From Antilocapra americana (lineage: Eukaryota > Chordata > Mammalia > Artiodactyla > Antilocapridae), in assembly GCA_007570785.1 (NCBI GenBank), contig ML660204.1:1054001-1118000 (forward strand): a DNA stretch of 64,000 nt, read 5' to 3'. Under the pieces are notes generated by a model. That model saw nothing but the letters and a program-made list of their open reading frames with translations. It searched no databases and was not told the DNA's origin. How positions within the stretch are numbered: position 1 is the stretch's first letter; each line of letters opens with the position of its first letter. Shown here piece by piece: positions 48,701 through 59,552 of this stretch. Made by a program: the position numbers and the translations under genes.

Positions 48701-51700
48701 CAGTCATCTGTGGAGCAGAGCAGAGCCATTTTGGTAGGTGCTGGGGCTGCTAAGGACTCACCCTGGCACCATGCCCTCCTGCCTGGCCTGGGCCCCATCC
48801 AGGGACGTTCACCAAGTGATACCTGGGGAACAGTTGGCTCCAGGATAGGGGCTAGGGGCCCAGTTTCCAATGTCAGCTCTGCCACCAACACACCCTCCTT
48901 GGGAGGCCTCTGCCTCTGCCAGAGTGGGGCTCAGCTTCTCCCGGCACAACAGTGGGGACAGCTGATTGGACTCCTTGGACTCTCCCACATTATAAGGTAT
49001 GAAGACTCCATCCCCCAATTTTTTCATTTCCATTAAAAAAAAGGGTGGAGAGGGGGGCAGGGGTGGAGTTCCGCAACTGTGAGCTCCCTGGTGGCTCAAA
49101 GAATCTGTCTGCAATGCAGGAGACCAGGTTTCAGTCTCTGGGTCGGAAAGATCCCTTGGAGAAGGGAATGGCAATGCATCCAGTATTCTGGCCTGGAGAA
49201 TTCCATGGGCAGAGGAGCCTGATGGGCTACGGGTCAACGGGGTTGAAAAGAGTTGGGCAGGACTGAGCTACTTTCACTTTCAACTATAATGGTGAAGTAC
49301 CATGCCAGATAGGCGTTACTGTGTCTGAAGGAGTCGAGGATGGGACCTGCCTACCACCCCCCCTAATAACACCACAAGTTTTCACCACCTATAGAATGGG
49401 TATCCCCCGCCCTGGTCCAGGGGCAGGGGTGGGCGGGGAAGAGCCAGGGATGGGGCTGTTTGGTAGGGACTTGCTGCCACCTAGTGGGAACAGCAGGGGA
49501 ACAGCAGGCCCTGGACGCCTACAGGCTGAGTCACCAGCTATGGAAACCTCTTTATAAATAGCAAGAGGCCGCAGGGAAGCCGGCTGGTGATAAATCAGAC
49601 GGCCCTTGGAGGTTGTTCAGGTCCGTCCCTCGAGGATGTGATTGCTGGGCCGAGTGGGCCCTGGAGGTCTGTGCCGCTGCTCAGGGGAGGAGGCAGGGCT
49701 CCTGGCTGCCGCCCAGCCGCCAGGCCCTCCCACCCTGTCTGGATGGCACTGTGCCGCTCACCAGGCAGACTGGCAGGTCTCCCAGGGCACCTCGGCCTGG
49801 AGGAGGGGGGTTGTCAGGACACTCTGGGCTCTCCTGACCCCATCTCACCCCACCCCCCAGGCCTGCTGCACCCTTGCCCAGGCCCTTTCCCTATTCACCT
49901 ACTGGCCAAGCTTGTTCATGCTCAATGGCTCCCTGCTGCTTGCTGAATAAACCATCAGCACTTGAGGCCACTCCAATCCTGCCCATCTCATGTGCCCAGC
50001 TTCCTGGGTCACTGCCTTCCTCCCCTCTCCACATACACACCTGTGCTCCTCAGTTCACGACCCTCTGTGGTTCCCATGACCCTCCCTACCCATCCAGGAT
50101 GCAGTTTAAAGCCTGGCATTTGAGCTCTTTTACAGAGTAACTTCAGACATGCGGTGCTCCAACATGCCTGATTTTTTTTTTAACTCCATTGTAGCCAGTG
50201 TAGAAGAAAGTTAACAAGAGAGCTCTGGAGTCAGGCTGTCCCCACATGACCATATCCTGATACGGTTCTATCTGTGGGCTTGGGGTGCACCCTTTTGTGA
50301 GCCCCCATTTCCCCATCTCTTGAAGGGGACCAGGAACTCGGGCTTCCTGGGGTCGGATGACACTTTGATGAATCACCCTGGGTGAGGTGGCTCAGAAGGG
50401 TTTAGTGCTCTAAGTGAGGCGACAGGGGAGACATGGGGAGCCCCTTCCCTCCTCCCTGGGCTCCAGGACAGCCCCAGCCTACCCAAAATCTGGAAGCAGT
50501 CCTCCTCCCTGGCTGTGGGACTGAGGGCCTGCCCCACCTCCGGTCTCTCTGAGGGAATGGCCTGGAATTCGATCCCCCTCGAGGTGTCCCCTCGCACCCC
50601 AGCCTGGCCAGCCTGGCCTGCAGCCGTCTCTTCTCCTTCCTGCTGGCTGCCTCCCTGGAGGCTCTTCTCTCCTTCTGCTACCTTGGCTGGCTCAGTTTCC
50701 GTGGGGCCAGGGGTCACAGGCACCCCTTCAAAGATGAGCTCTAGTGTCTCATCTAGGGGCTTCTCGGCCAGTGGCTTCTCAAGGCTGAAACGTGAGAACA
50801 CAGAAGGGTGACACCCTTAGCAGCCACAGCCCCCCGGCAGGCCTCCCAGAGCCTCGTCTGCAATCTAGAGCTGATACAGCCTTGCCCCCACCCCAAACAC
50901 GCGGGATGGTGAATCCAAATTCATCATATAAAATCTGGGGATGTTAACAATACCATGAATGTCTGTGGTGGTGGTTGTTTCTTCCCAGCTCTGCCATGCG
51001 ACACACAGGATCTTAGTTCCCCGACCAGCGACCAACCCAGGCCCCTTGCAGTGGAAGTGCAGAGCCCTAACCACTGGACTACCAGAGAATGCCCATGGCT
51101 GTGTTGCCATCTTGAGTATCAATGCACTAAGAGATCATTAACAACTGTTACTAGGATTGCTGATTTGGTTAATCATTAGGTAGCGACAATTAGGGAGGTT
51201 ATGTAGCTCTTGATTCATAAAATTGTGGTGATACAATTGATAAGGTATTAATGATACTAGTTTATATTACCACATAGTTCAAACTGGTATGGTTAAGTGT
51301 TATTATTGTGATTTACAATAAATATATCATTAATAACCTCACTTATATCATTAGCATTCAGGTAAAGCTAATGGATTGCACCTTGAGACTGGTGCTGTAT
51401 TATAGCTCTAACAGTATATTGGAGCTGTATTATAGCTCTATAGTGGGCTTCCCTGAGAGCTCAGTTGGTAAAGAATCTGCCTGCAGTGCAGGAGACCCCA
51501 GTTTGATTCCTGGGTTGGGAAGATCGCATGGAGAAGGGAAAGGCTACCCACTCCAATATTCTTGGGCTTCCCTTGTGGCTCAGCTGGTAAAGAATCTGTC
51601 TGCAATGCAGGAGACCAGAGTTCAATCCCTGGGTTGGAAAGATCCCGTGGAAAAAGGAAAGGCTACCCACTCCAATGTTCTGGCCTGGAGAATTCCATGG

Positions 51701-53151
51701 GTTGTATAGTCCTCGGGGTCACAGAGTCACACACAACTGAGTGACTTTCACTTTCACTTCTCTTTTCACTTCAAGAGTATTAGTATTGATCTATCAGCCT
51801 GATTATTAGTCATATTTCCATATTATACCAATAATTATATTAAGAAGATGAGTTATCTTTTCCTCCTGACATCTCAGTCCTGCCCTTGGTGAGAGCCAAG
51901 TCCATGAATTAAGGGGGACTCTGGACTCCAGATGCCTGGAGAAGGGGTCTTTGAGGTCCTCTGCTGCCCGATACTCCAGGCTTCTGTGAACTATCACACA
52001 GTTCTGATCTCTGCAGGAAGACCCGGAGGTCAGGCCAATGTCTAGGACAAAGGGAACTACCCAAGCCAGCACTGACAGCGCCGGAAACAGTAATCGCAGA
52101 CCCCTCCCCACTCCCGTTCACCTCGAGATGGCAGCAGGGCAGCTGGGGCTGTGCAGAAAGGCAGGTGAGCCCTTCTTGCTTGCTGCTTGGCCCTCTGCTA
52201 CCTTCTTGTGCTCCTTGGCTTCTCCGGGGTCCTGGCTGCCCAGGGTCCCCTGCTCAGCCTCGGGCTTCTTGACGCTGGCCTCGGCTGACGCTGTCTCCTG
52301 GGGCAGGGCTGCTGGCTGCCCAGCAGAGCCCTCCGCAGGCTCTCCCTGCAGGCTTCCTTCTCCCTCAGGGCTCTGGCTGCTGGTTGAGGGTTGGGCCGAG
52401 GCCCCATCCCCTTTCTCTGGGGCCAGGGCTTCAGTATCTTTCGTCGAGTTGAGGGGATCAGTTTCTTTCTTTGGGTCTGGGGGCCCAAGTTCTTTCTCTG
52501 GGTTTGGGAGACCAGCATCCTTCTGTGGATCTGGGGGCCCAGGATCCTTCTGTGGATCTGGGGGCCCAGGGTCTTTCTCTGCAGCTGGGGGTCCTTCGCC
52601 TGCTGCACCCTTTGGTGCTGCGTCTGCAAAGGAGGTGAAACACCAATCAGGACCCACTCTGCTATCCCTCCTTCCCCAGCTAGGCTGGCCAGGGACCTGT
52701 TCTGGGCCCAGGTCCCCACCCAGGCCACAGTTTACAAGCACTTGTCCCGCTGAACTTGTGGGGCCATTCCATGGGCTCCCAATATGAGCTGTCTGTGCCT
52801 TGGAGGCCCTGAGTGCAAGGCTCTGAGCCTCTGGTGGGCTTTGAGCCCACCCCCCAACCCTTGCTCTGAGTGTTCAGGCCTCATCCATGGAGACTTCACA
52901 TTTTCCCGGTCTCTCGGGGAAGGCCCTTGACCCAGTCCCACCCTATCCAGAGGGAATTCTGATTTTTGGGTCCTCCACGTGCCAAACAAAGAAGCCTTGG
53001 ACACAGAACTCCCACTTTGAATACAGAGCACCGGCCCAGCTCTGGATTCAAACACCCCTTCCCAAGCTCCTCCCTCCACCTCCGGCCCCCGCTTGGCACC
53101 TGTTGATGAGCTCGGGATTTCCAGCTCCACTGCTCCGTCTTCTGTCGCCAT
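39778..53151 (-). CDS. MYLK2: Myosin light chain kinase 2, skeletal muscle; twelve coding exons
   Basis: Calcium/calmodulin-dependent kinase that phosphorylates the myosin regulatory light chain in skeletal (and some cardiac) muscle. Coding exons, in transcript order: 53151-53100, 52623-52122, 50784-50483, 48707-48602, 48043-47950, 45877-45768, 45675-45534, 42300-42230, 42127-41999, 41658-41506, 41360-41228, 39858-39778. All are GT-AG and in phase, giving 1875 nt and 624 aa (human 596 as I recall). The N-terminal third is a disordered Pro/Lys/Glu-rich region with a nine-residue repeat. The kinase domain has a glycine loop at 320-325, ATP-binding Lys342, catalytic HLDLKPEN with Asp434, and DFG at 454-456. 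The calmodulin-binding segment [20 protein letters not shown] spans the last two exons (about 595-614). The exon with the ATG begins at 53199, leaving 48 bases of 5' UTR; at least one further non-coding exon must lie to the right. Confidence 0.97.
40091..40315 (-). mobile_element. BovA-type SINE in the last MYLK2 intron
   Basis: Reverse copy with ctaagtcgctcagtcgtgtc, tctccaagcaagaatactgg and cttcccgacccagggataga. Confidence 0.9.
40340..40630 (+). repeat. LINE L2-like fragment in the last MYLK2 intron
   Basis: Recognised from gggcctttgctccagctgtt, cactgcctgggacactcccc and ctcatctccttcaggttttt, the typical L2 3' end. Confidence 0.6.
40663..40858 (-). mobile_element. BovA-type SINE in the last MYLK2 intron
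   Basis: Second reverse BovA in this intron, starting agtgttagtcgctcagtcgt and ending within ttcaggcagattctttgtct. Confidence 0.9.
43060..43395 (+). mobile_element. Long CHR-type SINE in a MYLK2 intron
   Basis: Starts gggcttccctggtggtccag, continues with the degenerate cccatg/caacta repeats typical of the longer cetartiodactyl family (ctagagaaagcccaaatgca), and ends in A-rich tails. Located between the exons at 42230-42300 and 45534-45675. Confidence 0.8.
44195..44330 (+). mobile_element. CHR-type SINE in the same MYLK2 intron
   Basis: Starts gggacttccctggcagtcct and includes gacatgggtttgacccctgg and gatcctgcaggttgagtgac with an A-rich tail. Confidence 0.8.
44850..45062 (-). mobile_element. 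BovA-type SINE in the same MYLK2 intron
   Basis: Reverse copy from tttagtcgctaagtcatgtc to ctgagccaccagggaagccc; nearly full length. Confidence 0.9.
45885..47940. other. MYLK2 intron with MIR/L2-like relics
   Basis: Between the exons at 45768-45877 and 47950-48043. C/T-rich in its first 600 bases with L2-like phrases (about 46680-47000 and 47250-47560); no exon or SINE is evident. Confidence 0.45.
49083..49290 (+). mobile_element. BovA-type SINE in a MYLK2 intron
   Basis: Full copy from ctccctggtggctcaaagaa to gaaaagagttgggcaggact. Confidence 0.88.
49527..49561 (+). promoter_or_regulatory. AP-1 and MEF2/TATA-like sites in a MYLK2 intron
   Basis: TGAGTCA (perfect AP-1 site, 49527-49533) lies 18 bases before TTATAAATAG (49552-49561), which fits the MEF2 consensus and contains TATAAATA. 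They lie in the intron between the exons at 50483-50784 and 48602-48707. A muscle enhancer or an internal promoter are both possible. Confidence 0.3.
50985..51098 (-). mobile_element. CHR-type SINE in a MYLK2 intron
   Basis: Reverse copy: aggatcttagttccccgacc and gccctaaccactggactacc are the reversed CHR landmarks. The A/T-rich DNA after it (51100-51440) shows nothing else I recognise. Confidence 0.75.
51446..51765 (+). mobile_element. Two adjoining BovA-type SINEs in a MYLK2 intron
   Basis: A first unit from gggcttccctgagagctcag is cut short at about 51564, where a second unit starts with gggcttcccttgtggctcag and runs to its usual gactttcacttt tail. Confidence 0.88.
52415..52576 (-). repeat. 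MYLK2: Six imperfect 27-bp coding repeats in MYLK2 exon 3
   Basis: Residues 34-87 are six tandem nine-residue units starting with Lys: KDPGPPDPQ twice, then KDAGLPNPE, KELGPPDPK, KETDPLNST and KDTEALAPE. The first two are almost identical in DNA, pointing to recent slippage or unequal exchange. Human MYLK2, as I recall it, has three such units. Confidence 0.85.
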
Positions 53152-53199
53152 GAGGTAGGGAGGCGTGTGCTTCTGCTTGTCTAACTCGAGTCTTTCCAG

Positions 53200-56100
53200 C
53201 TGCAAAAAGAAGAGAAAGGTGTGTCGGGCTGCTGGATGCCTCCTCCTGTCTGGCTGAGAAGAGGCGGGGGCCAGCCGGCAGAGGGGAGAGAGGCACCTGG
53301 AGCGGAGAGGGGCGAGCTGGTGTCCGTCTGTCTCGCAGCGGCTGCCCGGGAGCTGTCCTGGGCAGTTGTAAGGGCCGGGGCCCGGTGGGCAGAGGCGGAG
53401 GCAGGGGTGCAGGCAGAGGAGGCGGGGACGGGGGAGAGGATCTCTTACACCAGGGGCCATGCAACTCGGACTGCCACCACCTGTCACTCTTGGCCCCCAT
53501 TCAGAGGACACGGCATTCTTCCCGTGGACCGACCGGGGGGAGAGTGGTGTTGGAACAAGCAGGAAGAGAAAGCGGGAGGGGGCACCTGGGGCCCTGGGGG
53601 AGCAGCCTTCTCCCAGACCTTGCCTGGTATCTCTGACTTGGGACAAAATAGATGAGGAAGCTCTCAGACAGGGCTGAAGGGCAAGCCTATGCTCAGGCGA
53701 GGCTCTGGCTCGGCCAACATCTCCTGGGGTTCCCTGGAGCCTGGTTGGAATCACACAGGCCCAGGCATAGTCACCCTGACCCTAGCGCCCAGCTCTGTGT
53801 CCACAAGCCCTGCGCCTGGCCTCCAGACCAGCGTGGAGCATCTTTGAGTAGGAAAAGGTCTCGGGGGCACTTGCTCAACTTGTCTATGGGCCTGGAAGCC
53901 GTTTCTTTTGAAAATGTCTTTTTCCTGGGCTCCTGGGGAGATGGATGCTGTCCCAAGGAGCTGTGAGAGATGGTCAGTGTGTTTGCTCCCCTGAGCTGAT
54001 GCAGGTCTTTCTGATGGCCCACTGGAAAATGGGCAGGGCTGGCTGGTGGAGTCTTTTCCAAGGATCCTCCACCACAGTGGTGACCCAGGGGCCACTCCAG
54101 CCCAAGGTGTTCAAGCAGAGATGGGATGGGGAGAGGTATGATCCAAAGGGCCTTCCATCACCCAGGTGTTGTGCCCAGAGCTTCTCTGCAGGCCACCTTG
54201 AGAACTTGCCCCAAGCTGAGTGCATTGGAAACAGTTCTGGAGTGGATTCAGGACTGGGTTCAGGTCCTAACTGTGCTGACCCATCCAGTCACTCCAACCC
54301 CACTCCAGGGCCCAGCTCCTCCAATGATCAAAGAGAGGAAGAAACTCTTGCCCTCCACTGAGACAGGGAAGGGGGAAATGGCTTGAGAATACAGCATGTC
54401 TGAATAATAGGAAGTTGTGTAGCTGTAAAAAAAAGATGGAAGGAGCTGTGAATGAATGAACTGACATGAAGCAACCTACAAAATGGGGGGACAAAAAGCA
54501 ACATGCAGAATAGCATGTAGCGGGTGCTATCATTTGCACAAAAGGGGGTAAAGCATATAATAGTGAAGATAATGTATCTAATATATACAATTTACCTTTA
54601 TAGGCATAAAGTTTTCTTTGACAGGCTAGGCAACTGGGAGCCAGAGGTGGGAGAAAGATGTCACTGCATACTCTTCTACTTTTTTATTTGAACCTAAAAT
54701 TATGTGAACAGATTACTATTCAAAATGAATGATGTTTTCTTAGGTGAGAAAATGTTGGAGTTGTCAGTCCAAGGCTAGCAAACACCAGAATTGGAGCCCC
54801 TTCCCTAACTTGCTGCCTTTTATTTAGCCTGTTCTCCTTTTCTGACCTGGCCTCCCCTCTTCCATTTCTCTCCTTCCTAGCTGACAGCCTGCCTCTTCTA
54901 GGAAGCAAAAATACTAGCAGCTCTTGCCATACACAGTACTCATCACCTGTGTTGGCCCTTGTTCCAAGTGCTCCTGTGTTGGTTCACTCATGTGATCTTT
55001 GGAACAACCCAGTGAGGTAGGTACCATTACAGAGGGCAGAATTGGAGCACAGAGAAGTTGAGCAGCTGACTCAGAGCCATCGTGTTTGGAAGGGGCTGAA
55101 CCCAGGCTCCCCAAAAAGAGGGGAGCTCCCATTTTTTGAGTGCCTCCTATTAACTTTATCCGTACTGTCTTAAAACATCACCATGATAATAACTCCGTGA
55201 AGGATCTCAACATGTCTTCTAGGTGAAGACGGCAGAATCCAAAGAGTTGCTTGCCAAAAGTCATTCTGCAAGGAAGGGAGCTGGGCCAGAAATGTGCTTC
55301 TTTATGGCTCGGTGTTCTCTTTCTTGCCTAAAATTTCCCAGGCTATGTCTCACCCTGGCTCCCTGCTAGGTACCAGTTTCATGGGCCTAGGTTGCAGTCT
55401 TCTTATCTGTGCCTATAAGATGGACCCCTGGTCCTCTATTTGGTTGTTCCCACAGCACATTCTGGTTTAGCTCGAAATGTTGGGACTCCCTCCTCTGGTT
55501 CCTTCGGTTCCAGGCTGATCCCACCAATGACGCTGTCCGAGAGCCCTTCGAGGGCAGCGGCTGTATGATGCTCACATGTGTCTCCGGCACAAGGAGTACT
55601 TGCCAGTCAGTACCTGATGAGTAACTGAGTCCAAGGCTCTGGACCACGTTCGTGGGATTACTCTATCATGATGGCCCATTGCTGATGTCTTCTCGTTATG
55701 ATTGTGGTTATCAGTACTGATCATTTATTGAGTGATTGCCCATGAAGGGCCACTAAGGGCTCTGCCAGGGGCTTTGCTCAGTTTGTTGGATCTTCACAAG
55801 GAACTCTAGGGGCCAAGTGCTAGACTTTCTTAATGATGCGGAAACTGATGCTGAGAGAGGGTAAGAGGTTTGTCCCTAGAGTCACACAGCTACTGAATAA
55901 CTTCGAATCACCCAGATTCACATCCACAGCCACCTTTTGAGATCAAAATCCAGGCTGGGACAACATAAGGGGCTTTCATTGCTACATTTGTTACTGTTAT
56001 GATTCCCAAATAATAACTCTTACCAAGTGGGCCAGGCTCCATCCTCATTCTATCCTTACCACAGTCCTGCTGAGCAGGACTGCTTGGGCAGTGACCCTCT

Positions 56101-57440
56101 CAGATTAATGCCCGTAAATTTTGGGCACATCCCTTCTCTTGCCTCTTATTTACAGGACGAGCCCCTTCATCACAGGGGAAGTACGTACATAAAGCATTAG
56201 AACAGTTCATGGGTACTTAAGTGCTATATAAACATCAGCTGTTTCATCCTCATTTCACAGATGTGACAGGAAAACTGAGTCACAGGGCAAAATCACAGAG
56301 TTGGGTTTGAACTGCCTAACACAATGCCCAGCTCATAACTACTCTGTCCCATTGCTTCTCTCCCAGGGATGGCTGGGAGCATTTAGTGAGCACGTGGATG
56401 TAGAGTGGTTGGCACAGCGCCTGCTGCACTGAGGGGTCTCCATCACGTGGACACCACAGGTGGAGGCTCATCTGTCCCTGCAGGGTTCTCCGCACTCGCT
56501 CCTACCAAGACAAGAGCCTGGCCTGCTTCCGGATCCACAGGATTGCCTGCAGCTTGCTTGCCTGTCCGCCCGCCGCCTGGGCTGAGCTCAGCTTGGCCAG
56601 CTGCTCGCTGGGAGGCACAGGGGTGGGGCATGGGGAAACCTCCTCCACTTGCCTGGGGGCTGCCAGAGCCCCTGCCCACCCTTAAGAAGGGGCTTTCCCA
56701 CCCTGCACCAGCTGTGCAGCCACCTCCCCCTTGCCTCTATAGCAGCAGCACAGGAAGTGGGGCAATGCCAGGGCCAATTAAACCCGCCAGGGGAATTAAG
56801 GTCAGGAGGATGCAATTATGCCTGTTGGATTTAAACAAGGCCAGAGAGAAGGTTTCTCTAGCCAGAGTTCACGGCTCCTTAGGCCTCTTGCCCTGGAAGG
56901 CTCTGCATTCCAGAAGCCTGGGCTCCCAGGCTCAACCATCTCTGGGAGAATTCCTTGGGCGTGGAGGGGTTAACTCCTCTCGGGCACTGCTTCCCTGGCT
57001 CCTGGAGGAAACAGATTAAGCCAAGAGGCTTTAAAAGGACCGGCTGAGAGGAGACATTTCCCGGCCTGACCCTCTGCCTGCTCGGCTGTGATGGAAAATC
57101 CAGGGAGTTGAGCAACGACCTTTCTCACTCCAAAGAGAGCAGCCAACTCTCCTCACGACTTTCCCTCCAGTCCTGATATGGGAGCAACTAAGGGCTGTTT
57201 TCTTCTGCCCTCTCCCATCTTGGGTCCCTGAGCCTGGGGCTTTGGCAGTACCTCTCAGCCCCTGGGACAGTCCTGGTAAGGCCGCTGTCCTTACTGCAGA
57301 CCCAGTCCAGGAGGGTAAGCAGAGATTTATGGACATTCTGTGTGACCAACTAGATGTAGATTTCTCTGGAAGTTCAAATGACACTGTTCAACCCAGAACT
57401 GTAGAGTTTTATTGCTAAGATTATTACTAAGTGCTCTACT
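53200..57440. other. MYLK2 upstream DNA, proximal part
   Basis: Presumably first intron and/or 5' flank of MYLK2. MIR-like text occurs at about 54950-55110, 55690-55910 and 56170-56300. The block 56700-57100 is unique, with several homeodomain-like AATTAA/CAATTA words (56775-56818). No coding exon is visible on either strand. Confidence 0.4.
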
Positions 57441-57441
57441 T

Positions 57442-57655
57442 GAAAGTGAAAGTGTTAGTCTCTCAGTCCTCTCAGACTCTTTGTGATCCATGGACCTTAG
57501 CCCCCCAGGCTCCTCTGTCCATAGGATACTCCTGGGCAAGAATACTGGAGTGGATTGTCATGCCCTCCTCCAGGGGATCTTCCTGACCCAGGAATGGAAT
57601 CCAGGTCTTCTGCATTGTAGGCAGATTCTTTACCATCTGAGCTACCAGAGAAGCT
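57442..57655 (-). mobile_element. BovA-type SINE upstream of MYLK2
   Basis: Reverse copy from gaaagtgttagtctctcagt through gggcaagaatactggagtgg to taccatctgagctaccagag. Confidence 0.88.
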
Positions 57656-59174
57656 CTACTCTGTGGCAAGAACTAAGTTGGTCACTTTGGGGACCCAGAG
57701 ATGAAGATGAGGAAAAGCTCTAGAATCACCACATAGTGCATTCTTTGGAGAAAAAAAAGACTGCAAAATTCTTCATGAAGTGGGTTCCTTTTGTTGCTAA
57801 AAATATTTGTAGAGAAAATATCTGGGGGGATATGTATGCATATACACATATATACATGCAGGTGTGGGAGGAGAAATTATTTTTATGCTTTGTGTGGATT
57901 TTCAGACATTTTTGAAATGACTGTTTGTAACTCTTAGGTGATAAATAATTCAAGGTATCAATATAGATACAGATTTCTACAATTCAAGACAGAAAATGGT
58001 TAGAGCCACACATGAGATATGAAACACTGTGGGGTCTCAGAGGTACAGTTTTGGGGCCTGACGACCACAAGTGACTTCTCAGCTGAAGGTATGTCTGCGG
58101 CAGACTTTCTCAGTACCTAGGCCCCAGAGTTTGTTTAAAATGAAGCCTCCTTCAAATGGGGCCCCAGAAATCTGTCTTTATAACCAGCATTTCAGGGGGC
58201 GTTCATGCACTCCTGAAATTTGAGAACCCACGAGTCAGAGGGCCAACTTTGAGGCAGTCCTGAGGTAGTCGGCAGAGTACTCCCAGGACACACAACCTTC
58301 TAGCCTGGGCTGTAGTCTCAACCCTGATGCGCATGGGAAAGTCTGGAGAACTTTCATGATGCTAAAGTCCGAGCCCCTCTTGAGCTCAAACCATTGAAGC
58401 AGCACATTGGGAGGTGGGGCTCAGAGTGTTATTTTTCAAACCTGCCTCTAAGACTCCGATGTGCTGTCAGAGTTAAAAACCACTGCTCTGAGGCTCTCCC
58501 AAAGAACTTCACCTGTTTCCCTGGAATGCTCCCACAAGCTAGGGTCTTGCAGTGCACACGGCAGGTGTCCCCTTCTGACTTGTATTGATTGCGTGCACTG
58601 CCCCAGTACCTAGGGATCAGGTGCCAGCTCAGAACAGATCGGGACCACGTCAGTCACCCTTATATCCCAAGGACTCAGTACAAAGAGTGATGCTTCTATT
58701 GTTAATGATAATAGCCCCTAATATTTATTGTGCATTTACCCTGTGCCAGACGCAGATATGAACTCCTCTAATCTTCATGGTAATGTTATGAGGTAGATAC
58801 TATTATCAGTCCTGTTTCCAAGAGGAAACTGAGTCACAGAGGAGGAGTAACTTGCCCAAGGTTTCAGATGTGGGATTCCACTGGGACTCGAATTTAAACC
58901 CAAGCCATCAGGCTCAAAGCCCTCACTGTTCCATACCACCAAGTAAACGCCTGCTGAACAATGAGTTTGTGGGAGAGTGAAGAACACTTAGATTATGGCA
59001 CAACTTGGTAGCCGCGGAGCCTGACATTCTGTAGGTGCTCTGTGAATATTGAAGAAAAAATGCTGCTACTTTGGTAGGGCTCTGGGACGATGGGAAACCA
59101 AGACTGACCCCTCTTTCATGCTTTCTCCCTCTCGCCCATCTCAGCCCAACTTCTCTACAAGCACAAACAGCAAA

Positions 59175-59552
59175 GCCAAAAATAGCCATCTAATGACGTC
59201 AGAGGAACAAGGTCATCTGAAAACTGCCCATGGCCACTGGACACCTCCCTATAGGATCATGTAGCAGGAGGGTACCCCAGGCTGGTGCAGCTGTTCCAAG
59301 AACAGGAAATGTCCCAGGAGCAGACTTGGAAGCACCGGCTTCCAAAGGCAGGGCCCATGGGGGCGGGGGACAAACACAAACACAGAAGCAAGACTCAAGG
59401 GCAGAGTGCAGACCCTGGAGAGGAGAGGAGTTTATCTGCAGTAGGAGTCACTCCCGGCACACGATCCCAGGAAATGGCTCCAGAAGCGGGGAATGCATGC
59501 TGTGTCCTGGTGCACCGGTTTGCTTCCTGGCCTACCCTCGAGCTATTTATAG
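59175..59552 (-). promoter_or_regulatory. Candidate muscle promoter of MYLK2: TATA/MEF2, CRE and A/T-rich sites
   Basis: CTATTTATAG at 59543-59552 fits the MEF2 consensus on both strands; read on - it is CTATAAATAG, which is also a strong TATA box pointing toward MYLK2. A perfect cyclic-AMP element TGACGTCA is at 59194-59201, an A/T-rich CCAAAAATAGCC at about 59176 and an E-box CAGCTG at about 59289. MYLK2 is muscle-specific and lacks its first non-coding exon in the mapped exons, so a start near 59515 on - is plausible. I could not identify the exon 1 donor. Confidence 0.4.

Noticed and set aside
55500..55625. Patch with protein-like text in two frames (ADPTNDAVREPFEGS, then RLYDAHMCLRHKEYL)
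   Set aside because: It could be a scrap of a processed pseudogene, but I could not match it to a family and the frame is broken, so I do not call it.
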